Source: an uncultured Collinsella sp. (lineage in GTDB: Bacteria; Actinomycetota; Coriobacteriia; Coriobacteriales; Coriobacteriaceae). Taken from it: a DNA stretch of 30,248 nucleotides. Under the pieces are notes generated by a model, which saw only the letters and a program-made list of their open reading frames with translations, was not told the origin of the DNA and did no database searches. The translations under genes and the position numbers were made by a program. Below are positions 4,917 to 15,672 of this stretch, piece after piece (positions within the stretch are counted from its first letter, which is position 1; each line of letters begins with the position of its first letter). The stretch is taken from the NCBI GenBank assembly GCA_902490095.1, contig CABUCQ010000008.1, forward strand, positions 1 to 30,248, given 5' to 3'.

Positions 4917-7565
4917 ATGGTGAAAAAGTCACCGGAAAACACTACTCCCGCAATTGTGGACAACGTAGAGGCGCTTGAGGCTAAGCTCGCTCAGATGCGA
5001 GAGGCCCAGGCGCTTTTTGCTACGTACACGCAGGAGCAGGTCGACAAGATCTTCTATGAGGCCGCCATGGCCGCCAACAAGGCGCGTATCCCGTTGGCGA
5101 AGATGGCCATCGAGGAGACCGGCCGCGGCGTTCTTGAGGACAAGGTCATCAAGAACCACTACGCCGCAGAGTACATCTACAACGCTTACAAGAACACCAA
5201 GACCTGTGGCGTTCTGGAGCGCGACGAGGCTTACGGCATCACCAAGATCGCCGAGCCCATCGGCATCGTGGGCGCCGTCATCCCGACGACCAACCCCACC
5301 TCCACCGCGATCTTCAAGACGCTGATCAGCCTGAAGACCCGCAACGCCATCATCATCTCCCCGCACCCGGCAGCCGCAAAGTGCACCATCGCCGCCGCCA
5401 AGCTCGTGCTTGACGCCGCCGTCAAGGCCGGCGCCCCCGAGGGCATCATCGGCTGGGTCGATGTCCCCTCCATCGAGCTGACCAACATGGTCATGCGCGA
5501 CGTCGACATCATCCTCGCCACCGGTGGCCCGGGCATGGTCAAGGCCGCCTACTCCTCGGGCAAGCCCGCCCTGGGCGTTGGCGCCGGTAACACCCCGGTC
5601 GTCATCGACGACACCGCCGACGTGCTGCTCGCCGTCAACTCCATCATCCACTCCAAGACCTTCGACAACGGCATGATCTGCGCTTCCGAGCAGTCCGTGA
5701 CCGTCATCGACACCATCTATGACCAGGTCAAGGCCGAGTTCCAGAAGCGCGGCTGCTACTTCGTCAAGCAGGGTGCCGAGATGGAGGCCCTGCGTGCCGC
5801 CATGTTCAAGAACGGCGCTCTCGATCACCGCATCCCCGGCATGGCTGCCGCCAAGATCGCCGAGCTCGCCGGCATCGAGGTTCCCGCCAAGAGCAAGATC
5901 CTGATCGCCGAGGTCACCTCCACCGACCCCGCCAAGGAGGAGTTCTCCCACGAGAAGCTCTCCCCGGTCCTGGCCATGTACCACGCCAAGGACTTCCAGG
6001 AGGCCGTCGACAAGGCCGAGCACCTGGTGCTCGCCGGTGGCCCGGGCCACACTGCCTCTCTGTACGTGCACCCCGCCCAGGCCGAGAAGATCAGCCTGTT
6101 CGAGCACGTCATGAAGGCCTGCCGTATCGTCATCAACACCCCGTCCTCGCACGGCGGCATCGGTGACCTGTACAACTTTGGCATGAAGCCGTCTCTGACC
6201 CTGGGCTGCGGCTCCTGGGGCGGCAACTCCGTCTCCGAGAACGTTGGGGTGAAGCACTTGATCAACGTTAAGACTGTGGCCGAGCGCCGTGAGAACATGC
6301 TGTGGTTCCGCGCTCCCGAGAAGGTCTACTTCAAGAAGGGTTCCACGCCCGTCGCCCTCGACGAGCTCGGTACCGTCATGGGCAAGAAGCGCGCCTTCAT
6401 CGTCACCGACCAGTTCCTCTTCAAGAATGGCAACACCCGCGCCATCGAGGCCAAGCTCGACGAGATGGGTATCGCCCACGACTGCTTCTACGACGTCGAG
6501 CCCGATCCGTCGCTGCAGTGCGCACGTCGCGGCGCCAAGCAGATGGCTCTCTTTGAGCCGGACGTCATCATCGCCGTCGGCGGTGGCTCCGCTATGGACG
6601 CCGGCAAGATCATGTGGATGATGTACGAGCACCCCGAGTGCAAGTTTGAGGACATGGCCATGGACTTCATGGACATCCGCAAGCGTATCTTCACCTTCCC
6701 CGAGATGGGCAAGAAGGCCTACTTCGTCGCCGTCCCGACCTCTTCGGGTACCGGCTCCGAGTGCACGCCGTTCGCCATCATCACCGACAAGGAGACCGGC
6801 ATCAAGTGGCCGCTCGCCGACTACGCGCTGCTCCCCAACATGGCTATCGTCGACGCCGACAACTGCATGACCGCCCCGCGCGGCCTGACCGCTGCCTCCG
6901 GCATCGACGTCATGACCCACGCCATCGAGTCCTACGTCTCCATCATGGCTTCCGACTACACCAAGGGCCTCTCCGAGCGCGCTGCCAAGCTCGTCTTTGA
7001 GAACCTGCCCTCCAGCTTCACGAACGGCGCCAAGGACCCGCACGCCCGCGAGGAGATGCACAACGCCTCCTGCATGGCCGGTATGGCCTTCGCCAACGCC
7101 TTCCTGGGCCTCAACCACTCCATGGCCCACAAGCTCGGCGCTTTCCATCACCTGCCCCACGGCCTCGCAAACGCTGTCATCCTGACCCGCGTCATGCGCT
7201 ACAACGCCGCCGAGGCTCCCGTCAAGATGGGTACCTTCTCCCAGTATCCTTACCCCAACGCGCTGCACAACTACGCCGAGATGGCCAAGTACTGCGGCAT
7301 CGAGGGCAAGGACGACAAGGAGGTCTTCGAGAACTTCATCACGAAGCTCGAAGAGCTCAAGGACTTCATCGGCGTCAAGAAGACCATCGCCGACTACGGT
7401 GTTGACGAGCAGTACTTCCTCGACACCCTCGACGAGATGACCGAGCAGGCATTCAACGACCAGTGCACCGGCGCCAACCCGCGCTACCCGCTCATGAGCG
7501 AGATCAAGGAGCTCTACCTGGACGCCTACTACGGCCGCGAGCCTCAGGACTACGCCGTCTGCTAG
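4917..7565 (+). CDS. adhE: Bifunctional acetaldehyde-CoA / alcohol dehydrogenase
   Basis: AdhE reduces acetyl-CoA to acetaldehyde and then to ethanol, regenerating two NAD+ during fermentation. It normally assembles into long spirosome filaments. The 882-residue product has the usual length and both domains. The N-terminal CoA-acylating aldehyde dehydrogenase (about residues 15-450) includes PTTNPTSTAIFK and the catalytic cysteine C255 in FDNGMICASEQS. The C-terminal iron-dependent alcohol dehydrogenase (about 460-870) includes GGGSAMDAGK, VPTSSGTGSE, GIDVMTHAIESY and the histidine-rich NHSMAHKLGAFHHLPHG iron region. The ATG at 4917 follows AAGGAGACACAA. Codon use is strongly biased to C- and G-ending codons, as in highly expressed genes. 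It probably forms a single-gene unit, because a hairpin separates it from the next gene. Confidence 0.98.
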   Translation: MVKKSPENTTPAIVDNVEALEAKLAQMREAQALFATYTQEQVDKIFYEAAMAANKARIPLAKMAIEETGRGVLEDKVIKNHYAAEYIYNAYKNTKTCGVLERDEAYGITKIAEPIGIVGAVIPTTNPTSTAIFKTLISLKTRNAIIISPHPAAAKCTIAAAKLVLDAAVKAGAPEGIIGWVDVPSIELTNMVMRDVDIILATGGPGMVKAAYSSGKPALGVGAGNTPVVIDDTADVLLAVNSIIHSKTFDNGMICASEQSVTVIDTIYDQVKAEFQKRGCYFVKQGAEMEALRAAMFKNGALDHRIPGMAAAKIAELAGIEVPAKSKILIAEVTSTDPAKEEFSHEKLSPVLAMYHAKDFQEAVDKAEHLVLAGGPGHTASLYVHPAQAEKISLFEHVMKACRIVINTPSSHGGIGDLYNFGMKPSLTLGCGSWGGNSVSENVGVKHLINVKTVAERRENMLWFRAPEKVYFKKGSTPVALDELGTVMGKKRAFIVTDQFLFKNGNTRAIEAKLDEMGIAHDCFYDVEPDPSLQCARRGAKQMALFEPDVIIAVGGGSAMDAGKIMWMMYEHPECKFEDMAMDFMDIRKRIFTFPEMGKKAYFVAVPTSSGTGSECTPFAIITDKETGIKWPLADYALLPNMAIVDADNCMTAPRGLTAASGIDVMTHAIESYVSIMASDYTKGLSERAAKLVFENLPSSFTNGAKDPHAREEMHNASCMAGMAFANAFLGLNHSMAHKLGAFHHLPHGLANAVILTRVMRYNAAEAPVKMGTFSQYPYPNALHNYAEMAKYCGIEGKDDKEVFENFITKLEELKDFIGVKKTIADYGVDEQYFLDTLDEMTEQAFNDQCTGANPRYPLMSEIKELYLDAYYGREPQDYAVC

Positions 7566-7582
7566 TTTTAGCACGGTTTTTA

Positions 7583-7621
7583 ACGGCGGGGGTGCACGGG
7601 TGTTTCACACACCCCCGCCGT
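7583..7621 (+). terminator. Long GC-rich hairpin downstream of adhE
   Basis: A perfect 12-bp stem (ACGGCGGGGGTG, 7583-7594, with 7610-7621) has a 15-nt loop. No T tract follows (CGCTTCTATC), so it may be a partial terminator or an mRNA-stabilising 3' end rather than a full stop before the downstream kinase gene. Confidence 0.5.
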
Positions 7622-7653
7622 CGCTTCTATCGCATCGTTGAAAGGATGCAACC

Positions 7654-8418
7654 ATGCTGCTACCCGATTCCAAGACCGAGCTCGTCCGCCGTGGCAACAA
7701 GGTCGTTTACGACCTGGGCGACAAGATTGTCAAGGTCTTTAACGAGACCAAGCCTGTCTCCGACGTGTTCAACGAGGCTTTGAATCTTGCCCGCATCAAT
7801 GAGTGCGGCATCCGCAGCCCCAAGGCGCTCGAGGTTTCCCAGCTCGAGAACGCCAACGGCTGGGCGCTCGTGACCGAGAAGGTTCCGGGCACCACCCTTG
7901 CCGAGAAGATGACTGCCGAGCCCCAGCGCTTTGGTGAGTACCTCGAGATGTTCGTCGACCTCCAGATCGAGATCCACGGCTACACCTCCCCGCTGCTCAA
8001 CCGTCAGCGCGACAAGTACGCCCGCATGATCGACAGCCTTGATCAGCTCAATGCCACCACGCGCTACAACCTTCAGGAGCGTCTGGACGGCATGACCAAG
8101 GAGTTCAAGGTCTGCCACGGCGACTTCAACCCCTCCAACGTCATCGTCGGCGACGACGGCCAGCTCTATGTGTGCGACTGGGCACACGCTACCCAGGGCT
8201 CCCCTGCTGCCGACGTTGCCACCACCTACCTGCTCTTTGCCCTCAACAGCAAGGATCAGGCTGAGGCCTACCTGGAGCTCTACTGCGACCGCGCCGACAT
8301 GCCCATGCAGGTCGTGCGTCAGTGGACGAGCATCGTCGCCGCTTCCGAGCTCGCTCGTAAGCGCAACGTGAACGATGAGTTCCTGAAGAACTGGATCGAC
8401 GTCGTCGATTATCAGTAA
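7654..8418 (+). CDS. Aminoglycoside-phosphotransferase-fold kinase, substrate unknown
   Basis: A 254-residue member of the APH/choline-kinase-like superfamily. A candidate ATP-binding lysine is K27 in DKIVKVFN. The catalytic loop CHGDFNPSNVIV has D157 and N162, and the metal-binding aspartate is D175 in YVCDWAHA, equivalent to DFG. The helical C-terminal part is normal in length. The ATG at 7654 has AAAGGATG upstream. The family covers antibiotic, sugar, choline, thiamine and fructosamine kinases, and nothing visible identifies the substrate; resistance should not be assumed. It lies 88 bp after adhE on the same strand across a hairpin, so partial co-transcription with adhE is possible, and a strong terminator follows it. 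Confidence 0.85.
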   Translation: MLLPDSKTELVRRGNKVVYDLGDKIVKVFNETKPVSDVFNEALNLARINECGIRSPKALEVSQLENANGWALVTEKVPGTTLAEKMTAEPQRFGEYLEMFVDLQIEIHGYTSPLLNRQRDKYARMIDSLDQLNATTRYNLQERLDGMTKEFKVCHGDFNPSNVIVGDDGQLYVCDWAHATQGSPAADVATTYLLFALNSKDQAEAYLELYCDRADMPMQVVRQWTSIVAASELARKRNVNDEFLKNWIDVVDYQ

Positions 8419-8452
8419 TATCTGAGCGATTTATTTCGCATCGGAGGCACAA

Positions 8453-8494
8453 GGAAAACCCCGCAGCTCGCATGGGCTGTGGGGTTTTCCTTTT
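8453..8494 (+). terminator. Rho-independent terminator after the kinase gene
   Basis: A long stem, GGAAAACCCC-GCAGC pairing with GCTGT-GGGGTTTTCC, is followed by TTTT. It ends the plus-strand unit just before the convergent proS terminator. Confidence 0.88.
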
Positions 8495-8516
8495 AGATAT
8501 CGAGGATGCCACAAGA

Positions 8517-8566
8517 TAAAAGGACGGCCCCGCATCTCCCCGATCTGGAGAAATGCGGGGCCGTCC
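8517..8566 (-). terminator. Rho-independent terminator of the proS operon
   Basis: On the minus strand, GGACGGCCCCGCAT pairs perfectly with ATGCGGGGCCGTCC (14 bp) and is followed by TTTTAT. It marks the end of the long minus-strand block. Confidence 0.88.
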
Positions 8567-8596
8567 CGTATATCGAACTACAAGCGAAATCGTCGA

Positions 8597-10318
<1,722 letters not shown>

Positions 10319-11401
10319 TTATTTCTCCTCAATAAGCTTGTCGACCTCTGCCATAAGCGCGTCGACAATTTGGTCCTCAGCTACTTTACCAATGATCTGG
10401 CCATGCGAAAAGAGCAAGGCCTGACCACGTCCGCAAGCAACGCCCAGGTCGGCATCAGAAGCCTCGCCGGGGCCATTAACGGCACATCCCATAACGGCAA
10501 TCGAAAGCGGCGCGGTATAGTTCTTAAGCCGCTCGGTTACTTCCTCGGCAATGGGAATAAGGTTAACCTGGCAGCGGGCGCACGTGGGGCACGAGACAAT
10601 CTCGGGGCCACGGCGACGCAGGCCCAACGACTGCAGAATACCCCAGGCAACCGGCGGCTCCTCAACCGGATCGGCTGTGAGCGACACACGCATGGTGTCG
10701 CCAATGCCTTCGGAAAGCAAGATACCCAAGCCTACAGAGCTCTTGATGGTGCCCTGGAGCTTGGTCCCCGCCTCCGTCACGCCCAGGTGAAGCGGAACGT
10801 GGGGAATCTCACGCGACAGGGCTCGATAGGTATCAAGCGTCGTTTGCACGCTATGGGCCTTGGCCGAAAGCACAATGTTCGTAAAACCACGGTCCTCAAA
10901 GTGCTTGACGAAGCGCTCGCTCGACATCACGAGCTTTTCGGGCTGCGTGAGGTCGTCGCGCTCGGCGATATCCTGCTCAAGCGAACCAGCGTTGACACCG
11001 ATGCGAATTGCGCAGCCCGCAGCACCCGCGGCATCGATGACAGCATCGACCTTGGCCCAATCGCCGATATTACCGGGATTGATGCGGAGCTTGGCGGCAC
11101 CGGCCTCCACAGCGCCAATGGCCAGCTTGTGGTTAAAGTGGATATCGGCAACGATTGGCACCGGAGACTCGGCACAGATGGTGCGGAAACCCTCAAGCGC
11201 GGCCTCGGTGGGCACGCTCACACGCACGATATCGCAGCCAGCCTGCGCCAACGCGCACACTTGCGCAAGCGTTGCCTGGGCATCAGCGGTATCGGTGCAG
11301 GTCATGGATTGGACCACCACCGGCGCGCCGCCACCGATCTGCACACCGCCCACATGCACGGGGCGCGTCAACTCGCGAGACAAAGGATGGGATAAAGACA
11401 A
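10319..11401 (-). CDS. ispG: 4-hydroxy-3-methylbut-2-en-1-yl diphosphate synthase
   Basis: IspG (GcpE) reduces MEcPP to HMBPP with a [4Fe-4S] cluster, the penultimate step of the MEP isoprenoid pathway. The frame has the TIM-barrel N-terminal half (VQSMTCTDTADAQATL, VPIVADIHFNHKLA, KLRINPGNIG). The C-terminal cluster domain has SCPTCARCQ supplying two cysteines, and MGCAVNGPGEA supplying the third cysteine and the glutamate ligand. The open frame runs upstream into rseP. The best start is the TTG at 11401, eight bases after AGGGGAG and beginning (M)SLSHPLSRELTRPVHVGG; that gives 360 residues, normal for the family. A GTG at 11410 sits too close to the ribosome binding site. It is 13 bp after rseP and touches proS; dxr of the same pathway lies nearby. 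Confidence 0.96.
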   Translation of the reverse strand: MSLSHPLSRELTRPVHVGGVQIGGGAPVVVQSMTCTDTADAQATLAQVCALAQAGCDIVRVSVPTEAALEGFRTICAESPVPIVADIHFNHKLAIGAVEAGAAKLRINPGNIGDWAKVDAVIDAAGAAGCAIRIGVNAGSLEQDIAERDDLTQPEKLVMSSERFVKHFEDRGFTNIVLSAKAHSVQTTLDTYRALSREIPHVPLHLGVTEAGTKLQGTIKSSVGLGILLSEGIGDTMRVSLTADPVEEPPVAWGILQSLGLRRRGPEIVSCPTCARCQVNLIPIAEEVTERLKNYTAPLSIAVMGCAVNGPGEASDADLGVACGRGQALLFSHGQIIGKVAEDQIVDALMAEVDKLIEEK

Positions 11402-11414
11402 TCCAAACACTCCC

Positions 11415-12762
11415 CTACAGAATAAATCGAAGGATGTCGGAACGAAGCATATAGACAAACAGCAGCGCAAAGAGCGCGATGCCCACATAGCTCACAATCG
11501 TCTGGACCTTGAGAGGTAGCTCGCGGCCCGCAATCTTTTGAATGATCTCGATGACCAGCTTGCCGCCATCGAGTGGTGGGATGGGCAGCAGGTTCATAAA
11601 GCCAAGCGAGAACGAAATGAGGGCGGCAAACGAAAGGAATGTGGCAGGACCGGCAGCAGCAGCCTGTGAGGACATAACGCTAATACCCACGATCGAAGAA
11701 GACTGATCGAGAATCTCCATCGTATGCTGCGGCTGGAGCAGGCGCATCACGCCCTCCGCGGTCTGCACAACATAGGAGAATGACAGACGCGCCGAGGTGA
11801 TGGGGTCCAAACGGACTACCTGCGTAGAGGCATACACACCTAGGCGCTCGTCCTCTTTGAGCGCAACCGTGGTCGAATGCTGCTTGCCGTCACGCTCGTA
11901 CTCGATGGCGATATCGTCCTTACCGGCGGCCTTGCCGATGGCATCGTAAACGTTCATCCATGTGGAGCACGATACACCGTCAACCGAAAGGATCGCATCA
12001 CCAGCCTCGATACCCGCCTTGGCGGCAATAGACCCCTCGTCAACCTGACCGATCACGTTGGTATCGATCGGCACGGTGACGCCCGCAATGGAATAGATGC
12101 TCATAAGCAGCAAAAAACCCGTCAGGATATTGACGAGAATGCCCGCGAGCAGCATAAAGGCGCGCTTGAGAAAGCCCTGGCCAAGATAAGTGTGCGAGCG
12201 CTCTTGCGCCAAGAAATCAGCCTCGCCGCACGGCAGCTCCCACACATCGCCCTCGGCAGTCGCATGCTCTCGATCAAACCGGCGGCCGTCCCGCCGCGTC
12301 TCGCGGCAGCGTCTGATACTTGGTGGGATAGTAGCTCGGCGAGGGTTTCTCCCCTTCCTCATACCAGGGAGCGATGGAGCCCCAGCCCAGCAACAGAGCA
12401 CAAGCCTCGAGCACATCCTCCTCGGAAAGCTCGAGCTCGACAGCAAGGTCGGCCACGGTCACGCGACCATGACGGTAGATAGCCGCGAGCACGCGATCGG
12501 CGCAGGAGACATCGGTCGGATCCATACCGCAGATGGCAGCGTAGCCACCCAGCAGCAGCGGGGTCACGCCAAACTTGGTTCCAATGCGACGCGACGTGTA
12601 ATGGATGTCAAAGCGGCACGGCAGGCCCAAAAAGAACTCGGTCACACGGACGCCGCAGGCACGCGCCGCCAAAAAGTGGCCGCCCTCGTGCAAAAACACG
12701 AGGACGGAAAGCATCAGCAGGCCCCAAAAGACCGATGAGAGAGCGCTCAGAACAGTATCCAT
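11415..12762 (-). pseudogene. rseP: RseP-type site-2 metalloprotease, apparent +1 frameshift
   Basis: Intramembrane zinc protease of the RIP/S2P family, which cleaves membrane-bound anti-sigma factors or signal-peptide remnants. The ATG at 12762 starts frame 1, with TM1 and HEGGH (residues 25-29) in LVFLHEGGHFLAARACG. LLLGGYAAICGMD follows, then a 75-residue insertion resembling a winged helix, ending at a TGA at 12274-12276. The remainder is read in another frame from about 12290: RFDREHATAEGDVWELPCG, TM2 (RAFMLLAGILVNILTGFLLL), one PDZ domain (GQVDEGSIAAKAGIEAGDAILSVDG), and NLLPIPPLDGGKLV with the LDG metal-ligand motif, then the final TM. One base too many in the GC-rich 12278-12300 segment explains the split. 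It may be a sequencing error, a real mutation or, less likely, programmed frameshifting. Every other functional element looks intact. Confidence 0.85.
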
Positions 12763-12787
12763 AAAACGAAAAAGCAATCCTTATGGG

Positions 12788-13975
12788 TTAGGAACGGGTT
12801 GCGGCGAGTACCTGCGCAGCCTTTTCACGCGCCCACGCATCGATGTCGCGAAGCTGCTCAAACGAATCGACCGCCTGCATATCGTGGGCATCCATGCAGG
12901 ATTCCACAATGCGATCGATATCGGTAAAGCTGCAGCCATCGTGCAGGAAGGCATCGACGGCGACCTCGTTGGCGGCATTGAGCACGCACGGCATGGTGCC
13001 ACCCGTCTTGCCGGCACGCTCGGCCAGTGCCAGACAGCGGAAGGTATCCATGTCGGCAGCATCAAACGTGAGCTGCCCCAGCTCGCGGAAATCGATACGA
13101 GGCGCCGGGGTATCCCAACGCTCGGGATACGAGAACGCGAACTGGATGGGAATACGCATGTCGGAAGCACCGAGATGCGCCATCACGGAGCCGTCGGCAA
13201 ACTCGACCATAGAGTGAATCTTGGACTGACGCTGCACGACCACGTTAATGAAATCGAGGTCGCAGTTAAACAGATGCATGGCCTCAATGCGCTCCAGGCC
13301 CTTGTTCATGAGGGTGGCGGAGTCGATGGTGATCTTGGCGCCCATGGCCCACGTGGGATGTGCGAGGGCATCGGCACGCGTCACGCGATTGAGCTCGTCG
13401 CGGGTGCGGCCAAAGAACGGACCGCCCGAGCAGGTGAGCCAAATACAATGAGCCTCGCGTGGGTTCTCCCCCAGATAGCACTGGTAGATGGCGGAGTGCT
13501 CAGAGTCGACTGGAATAAGCTGGCCCGGTTGCGCCAACGGCATAAGCAAGTCGCCGCCGACGACGAGGGACTCCTTGTTGGCAAGGGCAAGACGCTTATT
13601 CGAGGTCAAGGCCGCATGGCTCGCCTCGAGACCGGCGGCGCCCACAATAGCGACGAGTACGCAGTCGACATCGTCGCGACACGCGAGCTCGCAAACCGCC
13701 TGCGCGCCAACGCCGAGCTTCGTTCCCTCGGGCAACTCCTGCAGCACGGCGTCATCGCCATGAGCGACATCGGCCACGGCAACCGCCGGAACCGAGAACT
13801 CGCGGGCAGCGGCAACGAGCTCGGAGGTACTGGAGTTAACGGACAGCGCCGTCACCTGCAGGCGATCGGCATGCTGGCGGCACACATCGAGCGCCTGGGT
13901 GCCGATAGAGCCCGTACAACCCAGGATGGCAACACGGAGACGTCCATCGGGGCCATACGTCGTCTGGAAGGACAT
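12788..13975 (-). CDS. dxr: 1-deoxy-D-xylulose 5-phosphate reductoisomerase
   Basis: Converts DXP to MEP with NADPH, the first committed step of the MEP isoprenoid pathway. The 395-residue product carries the NADPH Rossmann motif ILGCTGSIGTQALDV at about residues 17-31. Further on are ALANKESLVVGG, the metal/substrate segment PVDSEHSAIYQ, SGGPFFG, WAMGAKITIDSATLMNKGLE, and the C-terminal NAANEVAVDAFL. The ATG at 13975 overlaps the cdsA stop by one base (TAATG) and is preceded by GGAGGCG, which indicates tight translational coupling. It is followed 25 bp later by rseP, the usual cdsA-dxr-rseP order. Confidence 0.98.
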   Translation of the reverse strand: MSFQTTYGPDGRLRVAILGCTGSIGTQALDVCRQHADRLQVTALSVNSSTSELVAAAREFSVPAVAVADVAHGDDAVLQELPEGTKLGVGAQAVCELACRDDVDCVLVAIVGAAGLEASHAALTSNKRLALANKESLVVGGDLLMPLAQPGQLIPVDSEHSAIYQCYLGENPREAHCIWLTCSGGPFFGRTRDELNRVTRADALAHPTWAMGAKITIDSATLMNKGLERIEAMHLFNCDLDFINVVVQRQSKIHSMVEFADGSVMAHLGASDMRIPIQFAFSYPERWDTPAPRIDFRELGQLTFDAADMDTFRCLALAERAGKTGGTMPCVLNAANEVAVDAFLHDGCSFTDIDRIVESCMDAHDMQAVDSFEQLRDIDAWAREKAAQVLAATRS

Positions 13976-14874
13976 TACAGCACGCCTCCGATCATCAAAA
14001 GCAGCTGCGCGGTAATGCAGCCAAAGATAAGCGAATCGCTACGATCGAGCATGCCGCCATGGCCCGGGATAAGGTTGCCGGAATCCTTGACGCCCACACC
14101 GCGCTTGATGCGCGACTCGATGAGGTCGCCGATAACGCCCAGGACGGACACGACCACGCCGCACAGCAGCGCATAGGGCAGGCTGAGCTTGTAGAAGTGC
14201 GTCGCCCACAGGATGAGCCAAATCAAAACCGAGCCAAGAATGCCGCCAACAAACCCCTCCCAGCTCTTTTTGGGAGAGATCTTGGGGACCATCTTGTGTT
14301 TACCGATACGGCTGCCCACGATGTAGGCAAACGAATCGGAGACCCAAAGGGACGCACAAACGCCCACCGAAAGCAGGGCGCCGGCAAAACCGGGCACGGC
14401 ATCGCGCAGCAGCACGATAGCCGACAGCATAAAGCCAGTGTAGATGGGACCCATGAGCGTCACGGCCACATCAGAGATGCGGGTACGCGGCGACCAGACA
14501 TACCAAATGCCCACAGCGAGCATCAGGGCAAAAAGCAGGGCATTCAGCAACATCGAATCGCCCAACGCCGACAGCGGAAAGAGTACGGCGGCAGCGATAC
14601 CCATGCGCTCGTTAGCCATCTTGCCATCGAGCCTCGTCATACGGAAAAACTCATAGCAGCACAGACCGCTCATGACGGAAACAAAGATGGCCGTGGGCAC
14701 GATACCCAAAACCAGGCACAGGATAAAGACAACGGCGTAGACGATACCGGCGGCGGCACGGGTAATAAAGCCCGCCAGCCAAGAACCGGTGCCGCTCTTC
14801 ACTGCAGGCGTTCCCGCAGTGGCAGCTTTGCGCGCAGGCGTCTTGGGAGCAGATGCCTTGGGACGATCGGACAC
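13975..14874 (-). CDS. cdsA: Phosphatidate cytidylyltransferase
   Basis: Makes CDP-diacylglycerol from phosphatidate and CTP at the cytoplasmic membrane, the branch point for phospholipids. The 299-residue protein has a lysine/alanine/proline-rich cytoplasmic N-terminus (about residues 1-30), then several hydrophobic segments. The C-terminal family signature is present: IESRIKRGVGVKDSGN, then IPGHGGMLDRSDS. The start is the GTG at 14874, with GAGGAGG upstream and only 2 bp after the uppS stop. An SPKKSWEG motif, also typical of CdsA, lies in a cytoplasmic loop. Confidence 0.97.
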   Translation of the reverse strand: MSDRPKASAPKTPARKAATAGTPAVKSGTGSWLAGFITRAAAGIVYAVVFILCLVLGIVPTAIFVSVMSGLCCYEFFRMTRLDGKMANERMGIAAAVLFPLSALGDSMLLNALLFALMLAVGIWYVWSPRTRISDVAVTLMGPIYTGFMLSAIVLLRDAVPGFAGALLSVGVCASLWVSDSFAYIVGSRIGKHKMVPKISPKKSWEGFVGGILGSVLIWLILWATHFYKLSLPYALLCGVVVSVLGVIGDLIESRIKRGVGVKDSGNLIPGHGGMLDRSDSLIFGCITAQLLLMIGGVL

Positions 14875-14876
14875 GA

Positions 14877-15671
14877 TTAAGCCTCCTCGGTCTTGCTCAG
14901 TCCACCAAACCTACGGTCACGGCCCTGATAGGCCAAAATGGCGTCGACAAGGCCCCAACGATCAAAGTCGGGCCAATAGGTATCGGTGACGTAGAATTCG
15001 GAATAAGCCACCTGCCACAGCAGATAGTTCGAAAGGCGCAGCTCACCAGAAGTGCGAATCACAAGCTCAGGATCGGGAAGGCCGGCGGTATAGAGGTGGG
15101 AAGCCACCATGTCGTCATCAATTGCGCCAGGATCGATCTTACCGGCGGCAGCGTCGAGTGCGATCTGACGGACAGCGCGGGTAATCTCGGCACGCGCGCC
15201 GTAGTTGACGGCAAGCGCCAGCGTCATGCCGGTGTGATTGGCGCACTCGGCAAGACCGCGTTCAAAAACGTCGCGGGTCTTCTTGGGCAGCGCGGAAATG
15301 TCACCCAAAAAGACAACGCGCACGTTTTCGCGCTTCAGAAGCGGCAGCTCGTCGATGAACGTCTTGGCAAACAGATGCATCAGAACGTTGACTTCGTGCT
15401 GAGGGCGATTCCAGTTTTCGGTCGAAAACGCATAGGCAGAAAGCACGTCGACGCCCAGACGCACGCAGGCGGTAATAATCTCGCGAAGGGAGACGATACC
15501 CGCCTTGTGGCCCTCGGTGCGTGCAAGACCGCGTGATGTGGCCCAACGACCGTTGCCGTCCATAATGCACGAGATATGGTGCGGAATGTTATTGAGGTCA
15601 AGGTCGGAAAAACCGACGCCCGCAGGGGCGTCGGCAAAGTACTCGACCAGTTTATGCTCGTCGTATTGCAC
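14877..15671 (-). CDS. uppS: Undecaprenyl diphosphate synthase (isoprenyl transferase)
   Basis: Condenses isopentenyl diphosphate units in cis onto farnesyl diphosphate to make the C55 carrier lipid for peptidoglycan synthesis. The 264-residue product shows the conserved blocks HISCIMDGNGRWA (catalytic Asp), GHKAG, YAFSTENWNRP, and the C-terminal IRTSGELRLSNYLLWQ followed by AYSEFY. The start is the GTG at 15671, after GGAGATCTAAG and one base beyond the frr stop. Its substrate IPP comes from the MEP pathway, whose dxr and ispG genes lie downstream in the same block. Confidence 0.98.
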   Translation of the reverse strand: MQYDEHKLVEYFADAPAGVGFSDLDLNNIPHHISCIMDGNGRWATSRGLARTEGHKAGIVSLREIITACVRLGVDVLSAYAFSTENWNRPQHEVNVLMHLFAKTFIDELPLLKRENVRVVFLGDISALPKKTRDVFERGLAECANHTGMTLALAVNYGARAEITRAVRQIALDAAAGKIDPGAIDDDMVASHLYTAGLPDPELVIRTSGELRLSNYLLWQVAYSEFYVTDTYWPDFDRWGLVDAILAYQGRDRRFGGLSKTEEA

Positions 15672-15672
15672 C

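Noticed and set aside
4929..7574. 881-codon open frame antisense to adhE
   Set aside because: It mirrors a highly biased, GC-ending coding sequence; its translation is low-complexity (V, L, G, D, H rich) with no recognisable domain, while adhE on the other strand is certain.
7654..8418. Antibiotic-resistance phosphotransferase
   Set aside because: The APH fold includes many metabolic kinases; no residue pattern specific to known aminoglycoside enzymes was recognised, and the codon use and context are those of a native gene.
12278..12300. Programmed +1 frameshift in rseP
   Set aside because: No recognisable slippery heptamer, rare codon or internal Shine-Dalgarno arrangement is visible at the junction; mutation or sequence error is more likely.
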